From NCBI GenBank assembly GCA_030386875.1, contig CM059563.1:47805602-47869601 (forward strand): DNA of 64,000 nt, written 5' to 3'. The translations under genes and the position numbers were made by a program. The notes under the pieces are model-generated. The model was not told where the DNA came from. It did not search any database and saw only the letters and a list, made by a program, of their open reading frames with translations. Shown piece by piece: positions 22,101-30,690 of this stretch. The stretch is from Morinoia aosen. Its lineage: Eukaryota > Arthropoda > Malacostraca > Amphipoda > Talitridae. Each line of letters opens with the position of its first letter. Within the stretch, counting starts at the first letter, position 1.

Positions 22101-24560
22101 TGCTCGTTCTAAAAACTTCGGAGGTGTTCTAGGAAGGAACGCAAATTTAAAGGTTTTAAAAAATTATAAAATAACTAAAATGAAAACAAATTTTGAAGAC
22201 AAGTAGCATATCCACCACGTTCATATATCAAGTCGCACCCGACTCCATTATCTGTTGTGAACCTTATATTTTTAATCAATGCCTTCGCATTTTTTTGTGG
22301 TTCACTGCTAGGTTCTTGCAAACCTCAAGAGGATCAATGGCCCCTCGTCCTTCAAATTTCTTCCAATTCCTCAAAATTTTCGATAGGGATTAAGCTTAGT
22401 CACCGCAAGGTATTTTTTCAACGTATTTCAACCATTTCTTAACAGATTTTACAGTTTGCCTAAAAAGTGATTCACTGACTGTTTCAAGTTTGCTTACAAA
22501 ATTTTGATGTGTTGATCTTGTTCCATGATTCCTTTTCCTCTAACAAGGCTTCCAGTTTAATCAACCAAAAAACACCCCAAAACGTACAATTTCCGTAAAT
22601 GTTTGACAGCTGTAACAGTGATTTTCGGCCAGAAAGGTTCATCTTATTATGCTATAAAAATTCGAAAAAGGCCCTATGACCGAAGGATTCAATTTTCAGA
22701 AGACAATCGGGCTTTAACATGTCATGCCGTAAGAAGAGGTTGTTTCTTTAGTTTGCATCCTTCCAGTTCTTTCTTTTTAAGTTTTATCAGCAAGGTTCAT
22801 CTTGGAGAATTAATTTCTTCCTAACAACACTTTCCTTGTGATTCATGGGCTTTTGTTAACTTCTCGCGTTATTTCTCTTGGGCGATTGGGGTGAAGGCTT
22901 TTCCTCTTTCCTCGCCCATGAATGATCTGTATGATGCAATTTTTTTATACTTCTATATAATACTTTGCATTACTGATACAGAAACATCCAATTACTACGA
23001 AATTGTTAAGTAGCCACTCTCATTCATGAGAGCATCTATTATTCCCCAACTTAACTCGACGCTGAGCTCTTTTCGTTCGTCCTGATGCCGAGACTGTTGA
23101 TCAAATGGAAATGAGGAATTTCAAGAACACTTACGTTGCGTAAAGATAGAAGGATGCTCTATGATAAACTGGAACACCAGCATCATTAATTTCAATTTAC
23201 ATGATACCGTGATAACATTATTGAAGTAGCTTGTTTCACCTTATGAAATCGGAACGAATAAATTTGAACATGGTGCGTGCGCTAATCTCGCTCATGATTT
23301 GTTTAAAAAATTACTTTTCCTGAGATTTTGAATAAAATTTTGTAGGTCTCTTTTGAAACTTTTAGTAGAAGCATTACGACGTGAAGCTTATTGATGATTT
23401 ATTAAAAAAAATGCTGAGAATAATTTAGGGAAAGATAGTGTGAATTCTGGTCTCTGGCATTTACCTTGTTGTAACTTTCATCACCTTGTTCAAATTCAAC
23501 CTTTATTTGTAGGCCATTCCTATTTTTCATTTATATTTTTGAGTTTATTTATTTTCTCTATTATATTACATTGTTCTTTTTATTCACTACATGACAGTGG
23601 ATAGCGTAGATGTGATGGTTGTTACAATAATCCTTGTTAGTGGATTTAGTGTGTAGTGTGATTTTAGCTCCATGTATGTAAAAATGATAAAAAAAAGAAT
23701 AAGGCATTGACATCTTTCACGGTCCCCTGTGAGAAAGAGCATTTTGATTGAGTGTGTGTTGTACGACAACCTGCATACATCCGTTTCTATATATTAACAT
23801 ACGTTGTACATTTAACCCGACGTTGAGAACAGATCCCATCCTTTGTGGTTCTTGTACAACATCTCCGACACGTACTTCTCAGCCATCGGAATTATTGGCT
23901 GCGTCACCGTGGGAATGGCGGTCACCTTTGCAACAGGTGTGATAGCGCAGTAAAATAATATTTCATTTATTGCTTCTGAAGAAACACGACTATCTCAGTC
24001 CATTTTAAAGCACTCTGTGGTTTTATTGGTCCGCCAATTGATTAGTTGATTATCGAGTATTATATGGATACACTCATGTGGAAAAATGTTCTTAAAAAAC
24101 CGAACACAGCGTTTTATGCAAAATTGTATTAGTCACGGTTCAAATTCCCATTAGATATCTGTTTGAGCTCACTGCCAACACTAAAAAAATCTAGAAACAT
24201 TTAAACATTTGCCCTTCAAAGCCTGCCAAGCATTGATTAGTGCCCGGTCTTTCCACTACAATGTGTTCATTAACTGGCCATATCTTGTATTTATTTTTTC
24301 CATACATGATAAAATATAATGTCACACACCCTCTTATCATAAAATGGATTTTCTTCATTGCAGGGTGTGAGGAGCTATCGACTGTCAAGCCGGAACATGT
24401 AATTCGCTGCTTGCAGTCAAAAGTCGGCTGCAGAGACGCAAAAAATTCTAAGGAGCTGAAATCATTCCCCGGTGATGCACAGGTCTCGGAACAGATAGAA
24501 TCGAGCTGCAAAACTAAAGTTACGTGCAGAACTAAGAGCAAAAATGTTACTCAGCCCTAA
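8793..24560 (+). CDS. Gene A: SLC5-family Na+/solute symporter, 11 coding exons, frameshift in exon 3
   Basis: A plasma-membrane sodium-coupled solute carrier of the SLC5/SSF family, most like the SMCT/SMVT (monocarboxylate, multivitamin) branch; the substrate cannot be read from sequence. Coding exons: 8793-9006, 10859-10992, 12722-12911, 14160-14314, 14792-14932, 15550-15768, 16549-16667, 18716-18900, 19379-19533, 23833-23936, 24364-24560. All junctions are GT-AG and phases agree throughout. Total is 1813 nt, or 604 codons including stop if one extra base in exon 3 is discounted, the usual length for the family. Family landmarks seen: VVDYIILA in TM1, DDFLLASRSLSP, PVFYDLQ, GGMKAVVWTDLFQ, the TM8 sodium-site run SISSLLNAVP, and GLFVACLFCGTL. 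As written, exon 3 shifts frame and stops at 12860-12862. The gene is either recently inactivated or carries an assembly indel. The family assignment is firm; the substrate is unknown. Confidence 0.9.
10482..10610. repeat. Imperfect inverted repeat in gene A intron 1
   Basis: The left arm (GTAACCCAGTCTGACTTTTT ... ATGATTTTAGCC) is matched in reverse by the right arm (GGCTAAAATTATAGATG ... AGTGAGACTAGGAAGTGTTAC), about 45-50 bp each with mismatches. A decayed fold-back MITE is the likely origin; no target duplication is clear. Confidence 0.55.
10859..10992 (+). CDS. Gene A coding exon 2 (TM3)
   Basis: Acceptor TATGACAG at 10851-10858, donor GTATGA at 10993; 134 nt, entering in phase 1 and leaving in phase 0. 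It encodes a hydrophobic helix ending in FIVPVFYDLQMKSVNE, the SLC5 motif PVFY that precedes the conserved tyrosine/glutamate segment. Gene B exon 2 is the same length and reads IIPVFYDLQLKSINE. Confidence 0.92.
11045..11350. repeat. Diverged direct duplication in gene A intron 2
   Basis: The stretches near 11050-11115 and 11285-11350 share the order AAAAAGTTTTAAGCGAAGGAAATGCC / AAAAATTTACAAGCAAAGAAAATGCT followed by similar AT-rich sequence. Similarity is modest and the boundaries are unclear. Confidence 0.35.
11396..12085. repeat. Inverted repeat pair in gene A intron 2
   Basis: A 20-base word, AGACTATACATCAAAGTGAA, at 11447-11466 recurs as its exact reverse complement at 12003-12022. Weaker similarity extends about 35 bases on the outer side and about 20 on the inner side. 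This suggests the ends of a roughly 0.7-kb fold-back or terminal-inverted-repeat element. No transposase is seen between the arms. Confidence 0.5.
12722..12911 (+). CDS. Gene A coding exon 3 (TM4-TM5), one extra base
   Basis: Begins YIILRFKSPAL after a CTCTTCAG acceptor and ends YCSI before GTGAGT. The exon is 190 nt; the gene B counterpart is 189 nt. The frame is intact to AAVTP. At 12848-12853 (CCCAAT) there is one base more than in the gene B alignment (CCGATA), giving N-I-H-stop with TGA at 12860-12862. Dropping one A restores ISTDIYVLITGVVATVYCSI, which aligns without gaps to gene B. Both flanking introns are phase 0, so skipping this exon would keep frame but remove two helices. Confidence 0.9.
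13911..14139. mobile_element. piggyBac-like MITE with TTAA target duplication, in gene A intron 3
   Basis: A 221-bp body (13915-14135) is bounded by TTAA at both sides (13911-13914 and 14136-14139). Its ends are inverted repeats: CACTTTGACTGCGAC on the left and, reverse-complemented, CACTTTGATTGCGGC on the right, 13 of 15 matching. TTAA duplications plus short inverted ends and no coding capacity fit a non-autonomous piggyBac-type element. It ends 20 bases before the exon 4 acceptor and is absent at the equivalent point of gene B. Confidence 0.78.
14160..14314 (+). CDS. Gene A coding exon 4 (GGMKAVVWTD, TM6)
   Basis: Acceptor TCCCTGCAG to 14159, donor GTAAGA at 14315; 155 nt, phase 0 to phase 2. 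It opens with GGMKAVVWTDLFQ, the most diagnostic SLC5 motif, and ends with IASENGRLEFF. Gene B exon 4 is identical in length and opens with the same motif. Confidence 0.95.
14792..14932 (+). CDS. Gene A coding exon 5 (TM7)
   Basis: Acceptor GTTCACGCAG to 14791, donor GTGAGC at 14933; 141 nt, phase 2 to phase 2. It reads MRVGLYERQTAINSF, then YGYTFSFHQAAVQRF, matching the family pattern of a short loop then a helix with NQ/HQ and AxVQR before the intracellular charged segment TQRTLRSAKG. Confidence 0.9.
15550..15768 (+). CDS. Gene A coding exon 6 (TM8-TM9 region)
   Basis: Acceptor GTTTTCCAG to 15549, donor GTCAGG at 15769; 219 nt, phase 2 to phase 2. It encodes a hydrophobic helix (LVGLCIPLTIIFAGGIGIYA), the conserved loop YHGCDPLALG, and MPYYVMQHLGFLTGVPGLF leading to VACLFCGTL. 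In the family this is the YYxCDPL loop followed by PGLPGLFVA. Confidence 0.93.
16549..16667 (+). CDS. Gene A coding exon 7 (sodium-site helix)
   Basis: Acceptor GTCCGCAG to 16548, donor GTGAGT at 16668; 119 nt, phase 2 to phase 1. Across the junction it reads SSISSLLNAVPTMIWSDFL, the counterpart of the family's STVSSGLNALA helix, whose adjacent serines help hold the Na2 sodium ion. The charged stretch QKASERTRTLINKLI follows. Confidence 0.92.
16805..16908. repeat. 26-bp tandem repeat, four copies, in gene A intron 7
   Basis: Unit AAACAGTAACTACACTGTCC plus CAAGGT, starting at 16805, 16831, 16857 and 16883. The copies differ by only a few bases, so the expansion looks young. Confidence 0.92.
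17690..18070 (+). mobile_element. Possible degenerate LINE endonuclease start in gene A intron 7
   Basis: The plus-strand reading contains LQSYILQEPYN followed by DDRGTSFVNL and then KPQFFVSMEKI. These resemble the QEPY, RG-xxV and later blocks at the start of R1/I-type LINE endonucleases. Stops interrupt it and the match is short; chance similarity is possible. Confidence 0.38.
18716..18900 (+). CDS. Gene A coding exon 8
   Basis: Acceptor after CCTTCTTCCC...GGGCAG to 18715, donor GTGAGT at 18901; 185 nt, phase 1 to phase 0. It encodes LLLGLVMIGLAFLAARAQG, then a helix with TGPITGVFLMGLAVP and GKKGAIAGFLSSM. The pattern GPLLGLFLLGM-P-NSKGA-G is standard for late SLC5 helices. The acceptor is somewhat weak but is the only one that keeps phase. 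Confidence 0.88.
19085..19118. repeat. TA microsatellite in gene A intron 8
   Basis: A run of TA dinucleotides with one or two interruptions. Confidence 0.9.
19379..19533 (+). CDS. Gene A coding exon 9 (helix and extracellular loop)
   Basis: Acceptor CACACGCAG to 19378, donor GTGAGA at 19534; 155 nt, phase 0 to phase 2. It opens GFLAWIVFGAQLYGE, equivalent to the family's FWIGxGAQIY, then a polar loop with a cysteine and an N-glycosylation sequon (NVS in CENSNVSLSLNF). Confidence 0.88.
19600..20540. other. Unidentified sequence in gene A intron 9 with coding-like runs
   Basis: Plus-strand readings between 19950 and 20110 give MPLQPLPIILKPVANTIAEE and NLIDALVKDNKAVIS, which look more protein-like than their surroundings but are broken by stops and match no family I know. 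A 97-codon open stretch (20235-20528) follows. It may be a decayed mobile element. Confidence 0.25.
20755..20985. repeat. Degenerate AT-rich tandem array in gene A intron 9
   Basis: About three loosely similar units of 75-85 bp, each containing a word like ATTACAATAAAATAAAT followed by GTTATTG and a TAATTTTT or TAACTTTTTT segment. Strongly diverged. Confidence 0.45.
22330..22830 (-). mobile_element. Decayed Tc1-type transposase in gene A intron 9
   Basis: On the minus strand the order KKQPLLTA, HVKARLSSEN, ITVTAVKH, LGCF and TGSLVRGKGIMEQDQHIKIL matches the middle of Tc1 transposases (KPLL-T--H--ARL, PTVKHGGG--MVWGCF, GPLVRIEGIM). Many stops and frame changes are present. The DPNPIENLW-type C-terminal block is not clear and no terminal repeats were found. 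Confidence 0.75.
23833..23936 (+). CDS. Gene A coding exon 10 (penultimate, last helix)
   Basis: Acceptor TTGAGAACAG to 23832, donor GTGTGA at 23937; 104 nt, phase 2 to phase 1. It encodes HPLWFLYNISDTYFSAIG and the helix IIGCVTVGMAVTFATG, matching the SLC5 pattern LYxISYMWYSxIG followed by a terminal hydrophobic segment. The acceptor tract is short, but protein similarity and phase support the exon. Confidence 0.85.
24364..24560 (+). CDS. Gene A terminal coding exon 11 (cysteine-containing tail)
   Basis: Acceptor TTCATTGCAG to 24363; reads GCEELSTVKPEH and ends VTQP followed by TAA at 24558-24560. The cytoplasmic tail is polar and basic with five cysteines and no recognised domain. A Tc1 relic begins about 270 bases past the stop. 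Confidence 0.85.
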
Positions 24561-24834
24561 TCGCGCTTTGTAAACTGCTTTGCTCACCTATCTTGAAAAT
24601 ATATTTTTCTAAAGATCTAAAAATGGTTTACGTCTATCAAAATATTTTCAATTACTTTGTTGACATCATTGAGGGACAGTGCTTGGGATCACGCCATTGT
24701 TTCCTTTAGAATGGCGATTATAGAAAAAGCTTATTAACCAATTCAGTGGTTCTTTTTTATATAAGAGACAAGCTCTGTAAATATTTCTTTAGAGTGAGAG
24801 TACGGTGAGGATTTTTTCATTGTGAATCAGGGAG

Positions 24835-25075
24835 AATTTAAGCACTCGAAGAGGTCACCACGATTTCCTGATTTGAACCCGATTGAAATTTATGGAATAA
24901 ATTTGAGAGGCACCTACTTGACTCTCTACCCTTTTCTTTAACATGAACTGCTTTGGGAGACAGGTTAACTCAAATACGGCTAAAAATAACTAAGGAGGAT
25001 TCATGATTTTGTAAACACATAGCGAGGTAAAATGTAAGCTGTAATTCGAACCAATGTCAGTCCTTCCATCAATCA
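24835..25075 (+). mobile_element. Tc1-type transposase C-terminal fragment, downstream of gene A
   Basis: The plus strand reads RSPRFPDLNPIEIYG, the Tc1 SPDLNPIENLW block that carries the last acidic catalytic region, and after a gap RGKM-stop-AVIRTNVSPS, the usual C-terminal RRC-AVI-A-GG end. It has stops and frame changes, and only the last third of a transposase is present. It could form part of the gene A 3-prime UTR if transcription runs that far. Confidence 0.75.
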
Positions 25076-25774
25076 CTAATAAATTTCTGAAACCCGCATA
25101 TTGTTAGACTGACTTATTGTATGTTTTACTTTGTTTTTTTCAGCCCTTTCGAGAGAATGTTTGAATTCCTAAACGCTTACATGAGAACAGTCTTAATCAT
25201 AATATTGGTACTTCTTTCTACCATTTAATTAAAATAATGGAAATAGTTTTCTTAAATTTTACCCGACTGCACCGATCATTTTCGTAAATCTTTTGACATT
25301 TGGAAAGAGTTTCTTAGGAGGCTGGAATGCCAGCAAGAAACTCACCGGCCATGCCTTTAGTCATTTTGGCAGTTGAACTTCTTTGGGGGTAAATGTTTTT
25401 CAGTCAAAAGGCGAAATTTTCTCAGAGAGAGCTTTTTTTAGTTTGTTTACGTAAATTTACCTCTAACCTAACCTATCGTCATTATTTATTGGTTTTTAAC
25501 GGAATGAATATATAGATAGCGCTTGCAATTATTTCAAGCAAGGAATTAAACTGAGTCAATTGGAAGTTAAAAAATTTATGAAATTTCAACAAGTAGCTTT
25601 TGTAAGTTGCAATGGTGACTTGAGGCGAGGCGCACGAAGGAAAGAGAAACCCGTCCAAAGGAAACTAGGCCGGGTTGCATGCATCAGTCTTCTAATCCAA
25701 CGCTTTTGTTAAAATCAATCTTATTTCTGAGATGATGGCAGCCTTGAGTTGAGTCAGATCCGTCGTTTGTCACA

Positions 25775-26965
25775 ATAAACCCTTGCCTTTAGATATCACC
25801 ACAAGAAAAAATCGAATGGGATATCTCAGGAGTCCTTGCAGGCCACTCACCGTCGCCGAAACATGAAATCAGCTTTCCGGGAAACTGGTTATGCAGTATG
25901 CCATGTTATCCCTTGTGGTATGGCACGTTGCCCCGTCCTGCTGGAAGTAGAGATTTGCAATATTCACGGTGCTCACTGCAGGAATTAATAAAATGTTTAG
26001 CATGTCTTGGTATCGCTGACCGTTAAACAGTTACTACGTGGCCATTGTTGTCGTTGCAGAAATACATACATATACCGGGCTTATCCTCCCTATGGGAGGG
26101 TAGCCGACAGTAGGCCACAATCAATACTTAGTCACTAGGAGGCGAGAGAGGCAGCACTGGCCGCACCTGAACTGTCAGGATCAGCAGCAGCCCAGCACAA
26201 CCACCTTCCACAGTCAGGCCCTATAACCATAGCTGGTTTACCCCGACCGCTTCATTGAGTGCATCCCCTCCCCCCGCACAGGACAGGTCAACCCCATCAC
26301 ACGCGGGCAGCTTCCAGTAACGCATCAAAAATAAAATTACCTTCTTAAGCACTGCCCCCACTCACTTCTGTCCGCAGCCATCCCTCTCGCCACGTCCACA
26401 GTCAGACCCCTCTCATACAAAGCACGTTGAAGAAATCGTTGAAGAAATAGAAACAAATTATGCCCTTCTCCATGAAACAGCACTAAACATTTACCCTTTT
26501 TTGAATGAGGTGGAATTTTCATAATCTCCATAGGATTTTCAATAGCCCAAAGTCTCATGTTATGTTTGTTTACACATCCATTCAAACGTAAATGAGCTTC
26601 GCCTGACATAATCAAGCTTTCAACAAATTCAGGATCCTGTACCTCCTTCTCCAAAAACCACTCACAGAAATTCTTCCTCGTTCAAAATCATTTTCCTGTA
26701 ACTTTTGACATATTTGAACTTTATACGCACGCAATGACAACTTTTTCTTCAAAATCTTCTGAACAGAACAATGACTCATCCCTAACTTTTGTGACAAGTG
26801 CCTAAGACTGATGCTGGAATTCTTTTCCACAATCTCTTTGGATTTTTCAACATTGAATCGCACAGTAACGTTGCAGAGTCGTCCTTCCTGTTTCTTCTGC
26901 GCCAGATTCCCACTGCTGGCTAAATTCTGTACGCATCTGTAAATGAACTTCTTCTGACGAGAACT
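25775..26965 (-). mobile_element. Tc1/mariner-superfamily element, decayed, with nested LINE end
   Basis: Minus-strand blocks in order: helix-turn-helix SLRHLSQKLGMSHCSVQKIL (about 26813-26754), a first catalytic block SGEAHLRLNGCVNKHNMRLW (DEAHFHL-GYVN in intact relatives), and LYFQQDGATCHTTRD (about 25975-25930). This is the insect family with QDGATCH and FGDGEW blocks. The first catalytic Asp is changed to Gly and stops are present, so it is inactive. A 370-bp GC-rich LINE end interrupts it. A relative lies at 53480-54600. Confidence 0.8.
26064..26436 (-). mobile_element. 5-prime-truncated LINE 3-prime end nested in the transposon
   Basis: A GC-rich block unlike its surroundings. On the minus strand it begins with a short coding tail (GLTVDVARGMAADRSEW ... 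CLRR, resembling the last residues of several LINE ORF2 proteins), then 3-prime UTR, ending in a TATATGTATGTATTT tail. Flanking 12-mers CGTTGCAGAAAT (26052-26063) and CGTTGAAGAAAT (26437-26448) look like the target duplication. The clade is uncertain (RTE- or R1-like). Confidence 0.65.
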
Positions 26966-26969
26966 TAGT

Positions 26970-28040
26970 CTTTACAGTATCTTCATAAGAAAATAGTTCA
27001 TAGGGTATTTTAATTTGTATAGAACGCTATTCTAAGGAATTTGTCCTCACCTCGTAAAGAAAATTTGTCTCCGCTTGCATTGTCTATGATTGTAATTCCA
27101 AGTTTTATCTCCATACTCACGTGGAACCTCAATTTTAAGGAGATTTTCTCGCTACAGTACTCAACAATGAACATATTGAATATTTTTGAATGTATTTGCT
27201 GATTTCTTTCGCTTTGGATCTTTAAATTTTTATTTTGGTTCAAGTTGATTATTATTTTTTACGTCAGGGCCAACTTGATGCAAATATTACAAAAATGAAC
27301 AACAATTTCTCGCCATAAACTGGTCATGAGCCCAGATACGTACACCATCGTTCACGGTGAACAAGTGAAAATTTAGTGTGCTAATAATACTAGTATTTTA
27401 TATATTTAAAAAAATTACTTATTCATCAATCATCAATCATTTACCTGCCATAGTGGTCCCTAAGCTCGGTTGATTTATTCATCATAATTATTCAACGAGC
27501 ATTATAATTAGAATCAACGTATTACGGAAAGCATACGTGGAAAAAATTATCTCATACTATGCCACGATGAGTAGCATAGGAATCATTTAACTCGCGTACT
27601 TCCGAAATTCACAAGTAAGAATGTAAAGAATAATTAGGTAACACAACGATACCGAATGCTGAACAATGCACTCTGTAGGCTTGAGGAGTTAATTTCCTGT
27701 TGTTTCTAGACCTAATCCCAAGTCCACTGATTTAAAATCTGGATGTATGGATGAATGTATGGATGCATTTATTTGACATCCATATCTGGAAGATTAATTT
27801 AAAGGAAATATTAAAGCCCATCATTTTCGACGGGACGTATGGACTAGTGGTATTGTAGAGGTTTTAGAATATTCCGAGATGCAAAAAATATATGAACAAC
27901 AGGCGTATAGTAATTTAAATGTACTTTTCTGCTCATTAATGTACGAAAAATCTAAAGTTACTTGACTGATTTCATTAATTTCGTAAGAATTCTCTTTCAA
28001 TGAAATGCACACAAAACATGTCAACTGAACGTTAATCTTG
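26970..28040. other. Spacer without recognised features
   Basis: AT-rich with a short degenerate GGATGTATG array near 27742-27768. Nothing else is seen. Confidence 0.4.
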
Positions 28041-28238
28041 AAAACGTTATTGTAAACATTCTTAATATGAAAAATCCGGAGTCAGGTCCCACTGCAGCTT
28101 AATATATTCTTTCGTTATTTTTTCATAACACTGATTAGTGAACGTCAATTTTTATGAAAAATAACGAAAGAACATGTTAAGCTGCAGTGGGACCTGACTC
28201 TGAATTTTCCAATATTAAGAACGTTTACAATAACGTTT
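28041..28238. mobile_element. Fold-back MITE, about 200 bp
   Basis: Two arms of about 90 bp are near-complete reverse complements, sharing GAGTCAGGTCCCACTGCAGC on the left and GCTGCAGTGGGACCTGACTC on the right, with outer ends AACGTTATTGTAAAC / GTTTACAATAACGTT. The loop is about 17 bases. No coding capacity; target duplication not resolved. Confidence 0.8.
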
Positions 28239-29510
28239 GCTAGCTTAAAGTAGAAGATTAAAGATTAAAGGAGAAGTGTAGGTATTTTGAATTGTAATTA
28301 AATAGTGGCAAAGTACCTAATGGGTTTCATGATTCCCTGTGTTTTCATCTTTCCATTTATTAGAGCGTTTCCATGAAAAGAAAATTTGAGATGTCACAAA
28401 TTATGTCAAGTGACCGATCATTATTCTTATTTTAGTTTTTCATTTCCTTGTGATAATTTTCTCACGATAAATATTTTACAATTTTCACATTTAGAAGGTT
28501 AGACTACGTTGAAAAAATTCCTTTTTACGGGATATTTTTTACTTTTGATGTAGGTTTTCTCTTCTGCCATGGTCCGTTTTCGTTGCTCCACAATTTTAAT
28601 CTACTTCTAAATCCATTTTTACCTTTCATGTTAATGCTTTAAAAGTGTTTTTCCTGCTCGTACATGATTCGAGTCATTACTTATTATTTTTACACATATT
28701 TATCATGCTTGACGTTTTATTCTTTTGTATTTTTTTTCAGAGGTGCAGCTTTATATCTTTCTCAATATCACAGCTTCTATTAAAGGTGTTCCTATACGCT
28801 GTAAAATAATATTACTCATTGAGTTAACCGTTTATTCTACTCTGTTTATGTCCCTCAACTTTAGAAATTCGGTCTCTTCGTTATAGATATCGATGATTTT
28901 ATGTAATAATTTGGATAACCAGAAATTTTAAACATCAATTGCATATACATCTTAGATTTCAACTTCATTGGAAGCGAACTGTTTTTCTTTCTTTCCTCCC
29001 TTTTTGTCATTGAAGACGAGTCGTCCACGTGCGAAATAGGTGACTCGATTTACGTCCAACGCGCTTCTGGTTTGCAAATCCACTTCTGTCCGCTTTTTGT
29101 TCTATCCCAAATTAGAACTGGATTTTGGTGCCTCTTTCTTGTAATCGGGACAATCACAAGGGGGAAAACTTGCATACTGGAAAACAAGTCGAAAACTTGT
29201 TTTCGACTTCGTAGATGCATGTAAATTCTTATTACGATTAATTATGCCTGCATCCTTCACAAGCATCCACTTAAAAACCCGTCTTCTGTAAAAATGTTTT
29301 AAATGCAGTACAGTTTCTCGTTAGTTCAAAATTATTATTTTACAAAAATACACTTTGAATCTGAATTTGTGGATAAAGATTTTTCACAGAATGGACATTG
29401 GCTGAAAGATTATAATTTTATTAAGATCGTGTTTAAAGAGAGATTTTATACTAAATCGTATTGATTAAAAACATGTCTTATTTGAAAGAACACTACATTT
29501 TGTATGAAGA
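28239..29510. other. Spacer; one perfect short palindrome
   Basis: Contains a 24-base palindromic hairpin at 29186-29209 (AAGTCGAAAAC, two-base centre, and its reverse complement). No gene or element recognised. Confidence 0.4.
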
Positions 29511-29515
29511 GGTTA

Positions 29516-30690
29516 AGGGGGACATCCCAGCCGTTTCCGGCAAAACCGGCCATTTTTCTGTTGAAAAAGATCCTTAGGTGGTTGGCTAGTGTGTCCTAAA
29601 ATTTTATGGGGCTACGGACGCTAGAACCCCCTAAGGAATGGGGGCCAAAATTCATAAGTTTTTGACCCCTATATGAAAAGAAAACGAAAAAAATGGAAAA
29701 TCTAGCTTCATTAGTTTGTTAGAAATATTCTAAGGATTCTAAAACTGTCTTTGGTTTTGTTCTAGCATGAAAACTCATTGACTTCTATTCTTTTGAAATA
29801 TAAAAAATGATATCAAAAACAAATATTTACCATTTTCTCAAATACCAAGGCTATATTCGAAAAAACAACTCCATCAAAATGTGTTTCTTTTCAAAAATTA
29901 CATATACCGGCTTTATGACAGAAGAACCAGTCCTCAATGAAAGATTTACCTTGTTTCTCATAGCAATGAAAAATAAATGTAGGCCTATTTCATTTATATA
30001 ATGAATACATGTAATAGGTAATTTACAGTGAAAATGTGAAATTATGCATGCATATTATTTGTAGATGATAATATAACATGGATACAGTATTCTAGTGAAC
30101 ATCTGGTTATTATATTACACTTCACCACCAATTTATGTTTTTTGCCTTTTCTTTAAAACCCAATTTTCAACATACAAATGAATAGTAGTCAATGAGTTTT
30201 CATGCTAGAAAAAAGGACAGTTCGGAAATTATTGGAACATTTCTAACAAAGTTATGCAGCCGGATTTCCCAATTTATACATTCCATTCTTATATAAGAGT
30301 TCAAAAAAAAAAAACTTGTATAGTTTAGTTAGTGTTCGAAAAATATCAAAAGAAAACGAAACGAAAAACGAAATCGAAACTTTCGCATATTAAAAGAAAA
30401 CGAAATGGAAAATAGAAACTAAGGCTTCATAATTTTATTTGGAATGTTTCAAGGACTTCAAAGCTATTTTTGAATTTGTTTTAACACGAAAACTCATTGA
30501 TTTCTAATCTGTTGAAATATGTGTTATTTAACTTAAAAAACTAACATTTTAAATTTCCTCAAAAAACTAAGGTCAAATTGAAAAAGTTACGCGAGTGAAA
30601 TATGTATTTTTTAAATTACATATACTGGGCAAATTTCAGAACAATTGGATCAAAAATTAAAAATCGTTGGGATGTCCTCGGGTGGAAACT
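29516..30690. repeat. Repeat block with internal direct and inverted copies
   Basis: The left edge has TTAAGGGGGACATCCCAGCC and the right edge has GTTGGGATGTCC, an inverted match of about 11 bases. Within the block a unit containing AACTCATTGACTTCTATTC occurs near 29773 and again, diverged, near 30490, and in reverse near 30185-30210. A segment with TTACATATACCGGC (29899) also recurs near 30616 as TTACATATACTGGGC. A decayed non-autonomous DNA transposon is likely. Confidence 0.5.

Noticed and set aside
24191-24541. 116-codon minus-strand open frame
   Set aside because: Antisense of gene A exon 11 and its intron.
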